From an uncultured Prevotellaceae bacterium (GTDB lineage Bacteria > Bacteroidota > Bacteroidia > Bacteroidales > Bacteroidaceae): DNA of 35,245 nt. Under the pieces are notes generated by a model, which did no database searches, had not been told where the DNA came from, and saw only the letters and a program-made list of their open reading frames with translations. The position numbers and the translations under genes are program-made. Location: positions 1 through 35,245 of the forward strand of contig CACZVX010000040.1 in the NCBI GenBank assembly GCA_902784755.1. The letters run 5' to 3'. Below are positions 25,408 through 34,130 of the stretch, in pieces (the first letter of the stretch is position 1; each line of letters starts with the position of its first letter).

Positions 25408-26277
25408 ATGGAAATACTGAAAAACGAACAGCTGCAGATTGCTATCTCCGAACATGGGGCTGAACTGCAGAGCATCCAAGACGCTGACGGAAATGAATAT
25501 CTATGGCAGGGCGATCCGAAATACTGGGGACGCCGTTCACCCATTCTTTTCCCTATTGTTTGCGGACTGTGGGACGATTGTTACCGTCTGGATGGGTATG
25601 AATATAAAATGCAGCGCCACGGTTTTGCCCGTGACATGGACTTCCAACTCATTGCCAAGACTGACAGGAAAGTGACTTTCGCCCTGGAAGATACCCCCGA
25701 TACTCACCGATGTTACCCCTATCACTTTATGCTGAGCATTACCTATCGTTTGGATGGTAACAAGATTCATGTCATCTGGCATGTTCACAACACGGAAAGA
25801 AATGAGATTCATTTCCAGATTGGCGGACATCCTGCCTTTATGATTCCTGGTATGAAAGAAGGTGACGAAGTGAAAGGTACGATTCGCTTTGATAATACAG
25901 ATAAGATAGAACGTCTCATCGGCAACATGAATGGATGTATCATTCCCGGACGCTTCGACGTAGGCAGCAGGGATGGTATCTGGCATTTCAACGAAGACAG
26001 TTTCAAGGAAGACTGTGTGATTATCGACAAGAGTCAGGTCAAGCAGGTGTCACTGCTGGATGAAAACCAGAAGCCCGTGGTGACTGTAGATATGAAAACG
26101 CCTTGTGTAGGTATTTGGGCGCCCTATGGCAAACATGCTCCCTTCGTATGTATTGAGCCCTGGTATGGCATTCACGACAAAGTGGAATACCATGGTGATT
26201 TCCGGCAGAAATATCTGATGAACCATCTGCAGCCCGGAGCATCCTTCCTTTCAGAGTATACCATTACCATTAAATAA
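25408..26277 (+). CDS. aldose 1-epimerase family protein (LacX/YeaD-like)
   Basis: A 289-residue galactose mutarotase-fold protein. The start matches the LacX-like subgroup: ISEHGAELQSIQDADGNEYLWQGDPKYWGRRSPILFP. Later landmarks are NTERNEIHFQIGGHPAFMIP (His in GGHPAF as catalytic candidate) and a C-terminal PFVCIEPWYGIHD with the expected Glu. It probably acts on a sugar or sugar phosphate anomer; the substrate is unknown. It is a single-gene unit with its own promoter and a terminator at 26283-26313. Confidence 0.88.
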   Translation: MEILKNEQLQIAISEHGAELQSIQDADGNEYLWQGDPKYWGRRSPILFPIVCGLWDDCYRLDGYEYKMQRHGFARDMDFQLIAKTDRKVTFALEDTPDTHRCYPYHFMLSITYRLDGNKIHVIWHVHNTERNEIHFQIGGHPAFMIPGMKEGDEVKGTIRFDNTDKIERLIGNMNGCIIPGRFDVGSRDGIWHFNEDSFKEDCVIIDKSQVKQVSLLDENQKPVVTVDMKTPCVGIWAPYGKHAPFVCIEPWYGIHDKVEYHGDFRQKYLMNHLQPGASFLSEYTITIK

Positions 26278-26282
26278 ACTAA

Positions 26283-26313
26283 AGCCGCATCCCAAAAGAT
26301 GCGGCTCTTTGTT
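26283..26313. terminator. terminator between epimerase-like gene and response regulator
   Basis: Stem agccgcatc (26283-26291) with gatgcggct (26298-26306), a 6-nt loop, then ctttgttt. It sits between convergent 3' ends. Confidence 0.85.
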
Positions 26314-27036
26314 TCATTTCCCCAAGAACTTAGTATTGATATAATCCTGGAACTTTTCCCTGTAAAGATCACCGATAGGCAGATAAGTTTCACTGTCCAT
26401 GATGACACGGTTTTTATTCACCTCCTGTATCTTCTTCAGGTTAATGATATAACTACGGTGGATACGCATAAAGGAAGATACCGGCAAACGCTCCTCCATC
26501 TTTTTCATCGAAAGCAGAATGATGAGCGGCTTAGGCTGTCCTTCGACATGGATTTTCAGATACTCACTCATACCCTCTACATATAGAATGTCGCGAATCT
26601 GCAGTCGAACCACCTTATATTCCGTTTTCAGGAAAATGGCATCGTCCTCATCCACGGTAGATACAGTTGCCGTATTCATCAGGTCATAACGCTGTTTCAC
26701 TTTGTTAGCTGCCCGTTGGAAGTCTGCAAGACCAAAAGGTTTTAGCAGATAGTCCACAGCATCCACCTTGAATCCTTCCACGGCATATTCCGAATAGGCC
26801 GTGGTAAAAACGACCATTGGGGGTACGTCCAATGACTTTACAAAGTCCATACCATTCAGGTCGGGCATATTGATATCACAGAAAAGTACATCTATCACCT
26901 CGTTCTCCATGATCTTCCTGGCATCGAGGGCACTCTGGCAAGGGGCTACCAGTTCCAGGAACGGAATCTTCTTGATATAGGCGGCAAGCTGTTCTAGTGC
27001 CAAGGGCTCGTCATCAATTGCTAAACATCTGATCAT
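26314..27036 (-). CDS. LytTR-family response regulator
   Basis: A 240-residue regulator. The N-terminal receiver domain has the acidic pair DDE at residues 8-10, phospho-acceptor Asp54 in LFCDINMPDLNG, TTAY and Lys in YLLKPF. The C-terminal LytTR DNA-binding domain (about 135-240) includes ILYVEGMSEYLKI and FMRIHRSYIINL. It overlaps the kinase gene by 4 nt (ATGA), so the two are co-translated and almost certainly cognate. Target genes are not visible here. Confidence 0.93.
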   Translation of the reverse strand: MIRCLAIDDEPLALEQLAAYIKKIPFLELVAPCQSALDARKIMENEVIDVLFCDINMPDLNGMDFVKSLDVPPMVVFTTAYSEYAVEGFKVDAVDYLLKPFGLADFQRAANKVKQRYDLMNTATVSTVDEDDAIFLKTEYKVVRLQIRDILYVEGMSEYLKIHVEGQPKPLIILLSMKKMEERLPVSSFMRIHRSYIINLKKIQEVNKNRVIMDSETYLPIGDLYREKFQDYINTKFLGK

Positions 27037-28235
27037 ACGTCATTATTCAATGGTAAAAGTAACAACACTTCGTAGGTCTCTGGATTGTCTTGAATGTCTA
27101 AAGTATATGTTTTGTTATACAATAAATCTAAACGCTGTTTAACATTGGCGAGTCCTACCCCACCCTTTTCTTCTGTTTTCTGGTCACCGGTCAGTGTTTT
27201 CTTACTGTTCTTACAAACAAACTTCATACGCCCGTCATCAATCTCCAAACTGATATCGATAAAAGAATCCTGCTGATAACTGACGCCGTGTTTGAAGGCA
27301 TTCTCCACAAAGGTAACGAGCACCAACGGAGGAATTTTAGAGTCCGGACAGGTATTAGGAACTTCTGTATGGATACGTACCTTATCCGTATAACGTATCT
27401 TCATCAACTGAATATAGCTTTTCACAAACTCCACCTCCCTTCCAATGGGGACCATTTTCTTATCGGCTTCGTAGAGCACATAGCGCATAATCTTTGAGAG
27501 TAGCAGGATGGTATCTTTAGCCTTTTCCGGATCAATATCCACCAAAGCATGAATATTATTGAGGGTATTCATGTAGAAATGTGGATTGATTTGATATTTC
27601 AGATAGGCCAGCTGTTGTTCCAACGAACGGCTTTCCAAGGCCTGCAGTTCCCGTTGGTCCTGCTGATACTTGAAATAGAGTTTCACCCCGAGATTCATAC
27701 CCAGAGCTAATACCATCATCAAGAACTGGAAAAATTTCTCCAAGACTCCTCCCATTGGCAATCTGTTTCCATGGGGAGGAGGACCCATATGCCCCTCTGG
27801 ACCGTGATGCTCATCAAGACCATGAAAGTCTATAATATCACGGTGTGCTTGGGAATCCCTGATTTCTGGACGGAATTCAGTTTCATGAATGGGTGGCGGG
27901 TTGTCCATCCCTTTGGGATGATGGTTACCCTGACATTGAAAAAGAACAAAGGCTGCTAGCAGACAAACCACGCCTGCAAAATAAGGCAACCGTTTATGCT
28001 GATACACCAACAAAGGAGCCAAGAGAAAATTATGCAATAAGAAGACTGCCAGATATACCAACATGATACGCCAAACACGAAACACATCATGCCATTGGAA
28101 CATTTCCATGTTGGCTTGTTGCGCATGTACATAAAGACCGAGGAGCGGTGCAATGAAGAGGATAGCCCATAGCACTACATAAACCAGATGTTCATGGAGC
28201 AGGTTCTTTCGAATTCTTTTCATTTCAGTTTCCAC
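27033..28235 (-). CDS. LytS/YehU-type sensor histidine kinase with His-rich periplasmic loop
   Basis: A 400-residue membrane kinase. Predicted helices are at about residues 17-38, 55-78, 83-101 and 165-188. The His_kinase domain carries YQINPHFYMNTLNNIH, with His219 as the phospho-acceptor; the usual FLFNTLN is FYMNTLN here. The ATP-binding part has PLVLVTFVENAFKHG and GGVGLANVKQRL. Between helices 3 and 4, residues 104-156 hold nine His plus Met, Asp and Glu. With the kinase domain inside, this loop should face the periplasm, so metal sensing is plausible. It precedes its response regulator and has a promoter 148 nt upstream. Confidence 0.92.
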   Translation of the reverse strand: METEMKRIRKNLLHEHLVYVVLWAILFIAPLLGLYVHAQQANMEMFQWHDVFRVWRIMLVYLAVFLLHNFLLAPLLVYQHKRLPYFAGVVCLLAAFVLFQCQGNHHPKGMDNPPPIHETEFRPEIRDSQAHRDIIDFHGLDEHHGPEGHMGPPPHGNRLPMGGVLEKFFQFLMMVLALGMNLGVKLYFKYQQDQRELQALESRSLEQQLAYLKYQINPHFYMNTLNNIHALVDIDPEKAKDTILLLSKIMRYVLYEADKKMVPIGREVEFVKSYIQLMKIRYTDKVRIHTEVPNTCPDSKIPPLVLVTFVENAFKHGVSYQQDSFIDISLEIDDGRMKFVCKNSKKTLTGDQKTEEKGGVGLANVKQRLDLLYNKTYTLDIQDNPETYEVLLLLPLNNDV

Positions 28236-28382
28236 ATTCTAAATAACGGAGGAATTGAGGGTTTGTTGCGTGTAGTTTCAGCAGATTAGCAGCCATGACT
28301 GCCGCCGCCAATAGGGTACAATACAGTAAAAAAGGCAAATCTATTCATATCTTTATGTCTTCATTGTTCTAAAAATTTACTG

Positions 28383-28414
28383 CAAAGATATGAGAAAACT
28401 GCTATCTTTACAAA
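28383..28414 (-). promoter_or_regulatory. promoter of the LytS/LytTR pair
   Basis: Minus strand TTTG (28414-28411), 20 nt, TATCTTTG (28390-28383). The implied leader of about 140 nt is the longest in the window. Confidence 0.7.
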
Positions 28415-28489
28415 AGCAATCAACAAACAGGCCGTTTTTTTAAGCGAAACGACTAAGAGAAGATTTGGAACATGACCTCTATAAAAATT

Positions 28490-28539
28490 TCAGGGACGAA
28501 CACCATTTTATTTGGTATCAGCCCCTGATAGTTTTTTTT
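28490..28539 (+). terminator. weak hairpin with T8 tract, possible end of a small RNA
   Basis: TCAGGG (28490-28495) pairs with CCCTGA (28523-28528), with an inner ACC/GGT pair, followed by eight T at 28532-28539. No plus-strand gene precedes it, so it may end an unannotated transcript, or be chance. Confidence 0.35.
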
Positions 28540-28752
28540 AGCTGGCTAAAATAGCCCTTGTTAACTCTTTACAATTTGAATACTTTCTGTTTCTGTTTGC
28601 AAAAGTAAAACAAATAGCGAAACTTTTTTGGACTATACTACCAAAATTTATAAAAGATGGGTCAAAAACATATCCTTAATTAGGACAAATCACGCATCAG
28701 AATTCCGCAATTCCCTAATATTCAACAATATAGAAAGTACAAAATTAGAATC

Positions 28753-31563
28753 TCAGACCGTAATCTTTTTTACCTGAGAAGGCGTTAGATTATAGGTCTT
28801 TTTGAACATTCGGGTGAAGTAACTCTGATCCGTAAATCCACAACAAGTAGCTACTTCACTGATGTTCATCCTACCTTCTTCAAGCAATCGGTGGGCTCTG
28901 TTCATACGGATACGCATGACATATTCTGACGTATTCATACCCGTTATAAGCTGAACCTTGCGGGTCAACTGTGAGCGGCTGATAAACAGGTTGTTAGCCA
29001 TTAACTGAACCGACACCTCACCTTTTCCCATCTGGGTTTCAATCTCGCTTACTAGTTTCCGCATGAACTCTGCGTCGGTCTGGGAAATAGGCACTTCGTC
29101 CTGCTTGCCTGTCAGCAAGGCTTGTGAATAACGCTGGCGAAGCATATTGCGATTTTCCAACAGACGTGCCACTAAGGTACGGAGTTCTTCAGTCTTGAAA
29201 GGCTTCCCAAGGAAAGCATCGGCTCCTTCAGCCATTGCCTTGATACGGTCCTCATCACCTCCACGGGCAGAGAGTACGACAACAGCAATATGATCCAACA
29301 ACTCGGAACTGCGAACGGCCCGGCAGAGTTCAAAGCCATCCATACGAGGCATTAATAAATCAGTTATAATCAGATCAGGAAGAATCTCCTTCGCCTTCTC
29401 AATACCTTCCTGTCCGTCCTTGGCATAATACAGACGGTAATGATTTTTCAACTGCAAACCTATATAATAAGACACATCAGGTTCGTCATCTACTATCAAT
29501 ACGATGGGGGCATTCTCCGGAGAGCCCTCTATCTCTTCAAATTTGTCTTCACTCTTTTTAGCGTGAAGGACATCCTTAGGAATCAAATCGGAATCAAGTT
29601 GCTTCAATTTCTCAGAGCCATGACGAAGCGGAAACGACAAAGTAAAGATGGTTCCCTTTCTTTGTGGACTTTCCACCTGTATCTCTCCACCGACAGTTGT
29701 GACGATACTCTTCACCAATGCCAGGCCAATGCCTGTGCCAATCGTCGAAGGTCCTTCTGAACCCTGATAAAACTCATCGAAGATATGTTCAATGTCTTCT
29801 TCGGAAATACCCATACCATTATCAGCCACCTGGAACAGGATATGCTCATTCTCCACATGAGAAGAGATATAGACATGTCCATGCGACGGGGTGAACTTGA
29901 AGGCATTGGATATCAGATTTGAGAACACCTTAACCACATAATCAGGCACGAAATCCATATCCACGCGACTTTCAGCAGGTGAGTAGCGAAGTTCCACCTG
30001 ACATTTCTCGGCCTGAGGCTGGAAACTGGAGACAAGCATCTTCAGATAAGCCACAATATCGCCATGGCGCCAGTCTTCTTGCTGCATCTCACTTCGTATC
30101 TTGGCAATATCGAGCAACTGATTGACGAGATTCAGCATACGCTCGCCCTGCCGGCAAAGGGCCTCACCCATCGAGGTTAATGTGGAAGGCTTGGGCTGAG
30201 GCTCAGAAAGCAACTGCTCTCCCGTGCTGATAACCACGGTGAGGGGTGTCCTGAATTCATGCGTAAGATTCTGATAAAAATCAGAACGTGCTCTCTCCAG
30301 TTTCTTCTCCAGTTTCAAGTTACGCGAACGGACCCATAACGAATTAATCAGCAGAACAAGAGCCACCGTGGCCAGTAACAGCATCAAACCAATACCCACA
30401 AGGAAGAACCACATATAACGCTTTTCCTCCCGATTGGTATCCTCCAGGTTCTTGATTTCCCCTTTGTAATGTTCATCAATATAGCGGACCCGGAAATTCT
30501 GTGTTTCCAATAGTTTTTGCGGACTGTTCACACTGTCATTAATCTGCTGGCTCAGTTTCAGGGCAGCCAAAGCTTCCGGATAACGTGCCTGCCGCTCATA
30601 CATCAGATAGCGCAGGCGGCTCATCGCTGCCTGATGTGGCAAAGAGCCTATCTCAATGGCCGTTTTATCACCTTCATCGATATAGCGTTGTGCATCTGCA
30701 TACTGGCCCAGCAGGATATTGATATGTGCCAGAGGCGTCACAGATTCAAGCCAATGCCAACGGTCATTGCTGCCTTTCATGAGATTATATGCATTCAGAT
30801 ATTCCTTCTCAGCCATATCCCACTGATTCTGTTTTTCATAAAGGCGGCCGAAATTAATATGACAAAGGCTGACACCCAGTTCACTCTTAATCTCGCGGTT
30901 GTGGGCCATCGACAGCTGATAGTAGAGACGGGCGGAGTCCAGCTGATTCTTTTCCTCGAAGATAGCACCCAGATTGGAATAATTGATGGCTTGTCCCATT
31001 TGACTGTCCAGTTCTTTCTCTACCTTCAATGCCATTCGGAACAGACTGTCTGCTAACTGGAGTTCCTTCAGAGAGAGAAACATATTGCCCAGGCCGTTCA
31101 AGGAGGTCACCTTGTTCTTTCGGGCTGCATAAGACAGCTTGTCGGAAAACTTATCACAGAGTTCCAAAGCCATATAATGATTCTCAGCTGCTTCTTCCGT
31201 CATACCCAGCCGTCTGAAGTCAGTACCGATATGATTATAAGCCCTGACCATCTCAATCGTGTCATTTCTTCCCGAAGCACATGTCAGTCCTTCCCGATGA
31301 GTACGGAGTGCTTCTTCAAACTGACTGTTATTCCGGTAGCAGCGACCCAGTTGCTTGTAAACAAGGGTCAGTCGCATACGGTCATCCTTTAGCAGCAGAC
31401 TGTCACGCAGGCTTTCCAGTCTGTCGATATCCGTAATGGAACTATAGACACTGTCGGCCTCAGCAGCCGCTTTAGCTTCTTCAGGCTCTATTCCCGAATG
31501 CTGGCAAGAGCCCAGGAGAAACACAGCTGTTACAGCCAAAACCAGGGATAGGGTCTTTTTCAT
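28753..31563 (-). CDS. hybrid two-component regulator (TPR sensor, kinase, receiver, AraC HTH)
   Basis: A 936-residue single-chain signalling protein. The N-terminus ends in a lipobox-like LLGSC (Cys20). TPR-like helical repeats fill about residues 55-370, then one membrane helix (about 383-411). The kinase has NLTHEFRTPLTVV with His435 and ATP-site motifs NLISNAFKFTP and GTGIGLALVKSIV. The receiver has VDDEPD and Asp735 in IITDLLMPRMDG. An AraC-type HTH ends the protein (SEVATCCGFTDQSYFTRMFKK). It resembles Bacteroidetes hybrid systems, but with TPRs instead of the beta-propeller sensor common in polysaccharide loci. It starts 15 nt after rsgA, probably in the same transcript. The ligand is unknown. 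Confidence 0.92.
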   Translation of the reverse strand: MKKTLSLVLAVTAVFLLGSCQHSGIEPEEAKAAAEADSVYSSITDIDRLESLRDSLLLKDDRMRLTLVYKQLGRCYRNNSQFEEALRTHREGLTCASGRNDTIEMVRAYNHIGTDFRRLGMTEEAAENHYMALELCDKFSDKLSYAARKNKVTSLNGLGNMFLSLKELQLADSLFRMALKVEKELDSQMGQAINYSNLGAIFEEKNQLDSARLYYQLSMAHNREIKSELGVSLCHINFGRLYEKQNQWDMAEKEYLNAYNLMKGSNDRWHWLESVTPLAHINILLGQYADAQRYIDEGDKTAIEIGSLPHQAAMSRLRYLMYERQARYPEALAALKLSQQINDSVNSPQKLLETQNFRVRYIDEHYKGEIKNLEDTNREEKRYMWFFLVGIGLMLLLATVALVLLINSLWVRSRNLKLEKKLERARSDFYQNLTHEFRTPLTVVISTGEQLLSEPQPKPSTLTSMGEALCRQGERMLNLVNQLLDIAKIRSEMQQEDWRHGDIVAYLKMLVSSFQPQAEKCQVELRYSPAESRVDMDFVPDYVVKVFSNLISNAFKFTPSHGHVYISSHVENEHILFQVADNGMGISEEDIEHIFDEFYQGSEGPSTIGTGIGLALVKSIVTTVGGEIQVESPQRKGTIFTLSFPLRHGSEKLKQLDSDLIPKDVLHAKKSEDKFEEIEGSPENAPIVLIVDDEPDVSYYIGLQLKNHYRLYYAKDGQEGIEKAKEILPDLIITDLLMPRMDGFELCRAVRSSELLDHIAVVVLSARGGDEDRIKAMAEGADAFLGKPFKTEELRTLVARLLENRNMLRQRYSQALLTGKQDEVPISQTDAEFMRKLVSEIETQMGKGEVSVQLMANNLFISRSQLTRKVQLITGMNTSEYVMRIRMNRAHRLLEEGRMNISEVATCCGFTDQSYFTRMFKKTYNLTPSQVKKITV

Positions 31564-31578
31564 AAGTAGTCTTTGTGA

Positions 31579-32580
31579 TCAAAAAGCTTCACGGTATTTG
31601 CTTTCATCCTTGTCTTCCAACATAGAAAGATAGCTTTGGTAGCGACTTTGCGCGATGTAGTGATTTTCCAAGGCCTGCAGAACAGCACAGCCAGGCTCAT
31701 GGGTATGCGTGCAGTTGGAAAAGCGACAGTCTTTGGAAAAATGGAATATCTCACGGAAATATCCCGTCAGTTCCTCTGGTTCCATGTCGAAGGTGCCAAA
31801 TCCTTTGATTCCCGGTGTATCAATAGCCCAACCCCCAAAAGGTAAGGGAAGCATCTCGGAGAAAGTCGTTGTATGCATGCCCGTGTTATGGGCATCACTG
31901 ATTTCTGCAGTCCGAAGTTGCACTCCAGGTATCAGTTTATTCAACAAAGTGGACTTCCCTACTCCGCTATTTCCCGAAAAGAGCGTTATCTTGTCTTTCA
32001 GCAAGGGGACAAGGGTACGAAGGGGCGAAGGGCCGAGATTACACTCTTCGCTTGAACTATTCTCGTTCTTTCGTTCTCCCGTTCTCTCGCTCTCTTCGGC
32101 AATAGCCGAAATAGCCACACACTGATACCCAATGGTATCATAGAGCGTCATCATCATTTCCTGATAATGCAGCTCTTCTGGGGAGAGTAAATCGGTCTTG
32201 TTAAAAACGAGCACCACAGGGATGCGATAAGCCTCAGCTGAAGCCAGGAAACGGTCTATAAAAGTAGTGGAAGTTTGGGGATAGTTGACGGTGACAATCA
32301 GAAACACCTGATCTACGTTTGCCGCTATGATATGACTCTGTTTGGAAAGATTGGAAGCCTTACGGATAATGTAGTTCTTACGATCGAGAATCTCCGTAAT
32401 GAATGCATATTGCTCTCCTCTCTCAAGATCAACCACAACCCGGTCACCCACAGCTACCGGATTGGTACTGCGGATACCCTTCAATCGGAAATTACCTTTG
32501 ATTTTGCAGTCGATAGTCTGCCCGTCATCCGTAAGGACGGTGTACCACGACCCTGTATTCTTAATGACCAGCCCCTTCAT
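31579..32580 (-). CDS. rsgA: ribosome small subunit-dependent GTPase A
   Basis: A circularly permuted GTPase that acts late in 30S subunit assembly. From ATG 32580 it has 333 residues. An N-terminal OB-fold is followed by G4 ([10 protein letters not shown]), G1 ([17 protein letters not shown]), G3 ([11 protein letters not shown]) and a C-terminal zinc motif ([14 protein letters not shown]). Between the G4 region and G1 an approximately 30-residue Ser/Glu/Arg-rich stretch ([20 protein letters not shown] and on) is inserted, encoded by a palindromic element; homologues have only a few residues there. ATG 32589 is an alternative start. It lies between frr and the hybrid regulator. Confidence 0.94.
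   Translation of the reverse strand: MKGLVIKNTGSWYTVLTDDGQTIDCKIKGNFRLKGIRSTNPVAVGDRVVVDLERGEQYAFITEILDRKNYIIRKASNLSKQSHIIAANVDQVFLIVTVNYPQTSTTFIDRFLASAEAYRIPVVLVFNKTDLLSPEELHYQEMMMTLYDTIGYQCVAISAIAEESERTGERKNENSSSEECNLGPSPLRTLVPLLKDKITLFSGNSGVGKSTLLNKLIPGVQLRTAEISDAHNTGMHTTTFSEMLPLPFGGWAIDTPGIKGFGTFDMEPEELTGYFREIFHFSKDCRFSNCTHTHEPGCAVLQALENHYIAQSRYQSYLSMLEDKDESKYREAF
32004..32098. repeat. in-frame palindromic element inside rsgA
   Basis: On the coding strand the left arm repeats agaacgag-like words, ending gaacgagaata; the right arm begins aatctcgg and repeats cccttcg. The arms are imperfectly complementary. The gaacgagaata and aatctcg borders and a central tcaag are shared with the rsmA insert at 34655-34739. 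Confidence 0.75.
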
Positions 32581-32587
32581 ACATTCC

Positions 32588-32612
32588 AAAGTCCCCCTAA
32601 TAAGGGGGATTT
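32588..32612. repeat. short palindrome in the frr-rsgA gap
   Basis: The sequence aaagtccccctaataagggg and its continuation form a near-perfect inverted repeat with C5/G5 arms. It lies at the rsgA start, overlapping the alternative ATG at 32589, and could fold in the mRNA between frr and rsgA. Confidence 0.65.
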
Positions 32613-32622
32613 AGAGGGTCTC

Positions 32623-33183
32623 TTACACCGTCATAATTTCCTTATTCTTGGCAGCCAGAAGGTCGTCTATCTTCTTGATATACTTGTCGTGAATCTTCTG
32701 CAAGTCAAGTTCAGCGTCCTTCTCGTTATCTTCTGAAAGACCGTCCTTGATAGCTTTCTTCAACTTATCCTTGATTTCACTACGCACATTACGAACCTCC
32801 ACCTTAGCCTTTTCTGCAATCTTGTTGCACTGCTTGGTCAGGTCACGACGGCGCTCCTCGGTTGGCTGAGGAATACCCAGACGAATCACTTCACCATTGT
32901 TTTCAGGAGTGATACCCACGTCGGAATCCATGATTGCCTTCTCAATATCACGAATAGACTTGCGGTCCCAAGGTTTGATGGCAATGGTACGGGCATCGGG
33001 ACAAGTCACGCTGGCCACCTGATTCAGTGGTACCATCTGACCATAAGAGTTCACACGCACACCCGACAGGATAGCCACATTGGCGCGACCTGCACGGATT
33101 CGGTTCAGGCTTTCTTCCAAGAAGAGGGCAGCCATCTCCATGCGCTCTTCACTTTCATTTAAAGTTGCTTTTACGTCAATCAT
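32623..33183 (-). CDS. frr: ribosome recycling factor
   Basis: Splits post-termination ribosomes together with EF-G. The 186 residues match the family length. Landmarks are LNRIRAGRANVAILSGVRVNSYG, PLNQVASVTCPDARTIAIKPWD, EKAIMDSDVGITPENNG and IRLGIPQPTEERRRDLTKQC. It heads a minus-strand unit with rsgA and the hybrid regulator downstream. Three tandem promoter modules lie upstream (33205-33390). The start is fixed by the conserved N-terminus. Confidence 0.97.
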   Translation of the reverse strand: MIDVKATLNESEERMEMAALFLEESLNRIRAGRANVAILSGVRVNSYGQMVPLNQVASVTCPDARTIAIKPWDRKSIRDIEKAIMDSDVGITPENNGEVIRLGIPQPTEERRRDLTKQCNKIAEKAKVEVRNVRSEIKDKLKKAIKDGLSEDNEKDAELDLQKIHDKYIKKIDDLLAAKNKEIMTV

Positions 33184-33204
33184 ATCTCGAATTATTTAGG
33201 TTTT

Positions 33205-33390
33205 CTCAGGCAAAGGTACGAATAAGCGAAGACAAAACAAAGAAAACATTTCTTTTTTTGTTGAGCGCAAGTACTTTCGCTGTTTTTTCTCAGCAAAGGT
33301 ACGAATAAGCGAAGACAAAACAAAGAAAAGCATTTCTTTTTTTGTTGAGCGTAAGTACTTTCGCTGTTTTTTTCTCAGCAAAGATAAAGA
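33205..33390. repeat. tandem 83-85 nt hairpin-promoter modules upstream of frr
   Basis: Three -7-type boxes occur on the minus strand at 33218-33211, 33301-33294 and 33386-33379. The first two are perfect TACCTTTG, the last TATCTTTG. Between them the block acgaataagcgaagacaaaa, an A/T-rich inverted repeat and ttgagcgcaagtactttcgc recur. The arrangement is the same as at 4604-4918, and the blocks acgaataag and gcgcaagtac are shared. Confidence 0.85.
33211..33241 (-). promoter_or_regulatory. proximal promoter of frr
   Basis: Minus strand TTTG (33241-33238), 19 nt, TACCTTTG (33218-33211), 27 nt before the frr ATG. A second copy with the same 19-nt spacing lies at 33294-33324. Confidence 0.75.
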
Positions 33391-33428
33391 ATAAATCTGA
33401 CATCTGCAACAAAACAAAGAAAAATTAT

Positions 33429-33436
33429 TAACTTTG
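33429..33436 (+). promoter_or_regulatory. -7 box of the PAP2 gene
   Basis: TAACTTTG at 33429-33436, 19 nt before ATG 33456. No TTTG partner was seen at the usual distance. Confidence 0.5.
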
Positions 33437-33455
33437 CAGACAAAATCGAATCTGC

Positions 33456-34130
33456 ATGGAAACAGGAAACATTCTCAATACCATCAACGATGCCGACCGC
33501 GATCTGCTGACGACCATCAATTTCGACGGGCCTACGGGATACGATTTCTTCTGGGCGATTTATTCGGACAAATGGACGTGGATTCCCTTTATACTGGTCA
33601 TTGTCTATTGTCTGCTGCGCCCCGGGAACTGGAAGCACCGCCTGCTGATAATTGGTAGCGTCGCTTTGTTGTTTTTGCTAAGCGACTTCGTGGTTTCATC
33701 GTTTATCAAGAATGTCATCTGCCGACCAAGACCTAGTCATGATCCCGCAGTGATGAGCCTGCTCAGTTATGTGAACGACTATCGTGGCGGAGCCTATGGA
33801 TTCCCCAGCAATCACGCCAGCAACGGCTTTGCCACTGCTACTTTCCTCGCCCTTTTGTTCCGCAATCGGTGGGTTACGCTTTCGGCATTTCTTTGGGCTG
33901 TCGGCTCCTGTTACAGTCGTATGTATTTAGGGGTTCACTACCCGACTGACATTCTCTGTGGTGCACTTCTTGGAACCCTCTTCGCCTTCTTGGTGTTTAT
34001 CCTATATAAAAAAGCAGCAAAGCGCTTAGCCTTGCTGCCCTATAGGGAAATCTATGTTTCAAGAGAGATGCTTGCCATCCCCTTCATTTTCCTTCTGACG
34101 GTATTAACGCTTCTGATACTAAGTTTGTAA
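33456..34130 (+). CDS. PAP2-family membrane phosphatase
   Basis: A 224-residue membrane protein with the three PAP2 acid phosphatase motifs: KNVICRPRP, PSNHASNGFATATF and SRMYLGVHYPTDILCG (catalytic His residues in motifs 2 and 3). It has about five to six hydrophobic helices. Members act on undecaprenyl diphosphate, phosphatidylglycerophosphate or lipid A phosphate; sequence alone does not decide. It is transcribed alone, divergent from frr and convergent with rsmA, whose 3' end overlaps it by about 47 nt. Confidence 0.88.
   Translation: METGNILNTINDADRDLLTTINFDGPTGYDFFWAIYSDKWTWIPFILVIVYCLLRPGNWKHRLLIIGSVALLFLLSDFVVSSFIKNVICRPRPSHDPAVMSLLSYVNDYRGGAYGFPSNHASNGFATATFLALLFRNRWVTLSAFLWAVGSCYSRMYLGVHYPTDILCGALLGTLFAFLVFILYKKAAKRLALLPYREIYVSREMLAIPFIFLLTVLTLLILSL

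Larger units (their letters stand above)
28236..28752. other. 517-nt gene-free region
   Basis: It holds the kinase promoter (28383-28414), an approximately 140-nt untranslated leader for the kinase mRNA, and a hairpin followed by eight T on the plus strand (28490-28539). An isolated minus-strand TACTTTTG at 28600-28607 has no partner box. It ends at the 3' end of the hybrid sensor gene. No protein frame of note was seen. Confidence 0.6.
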
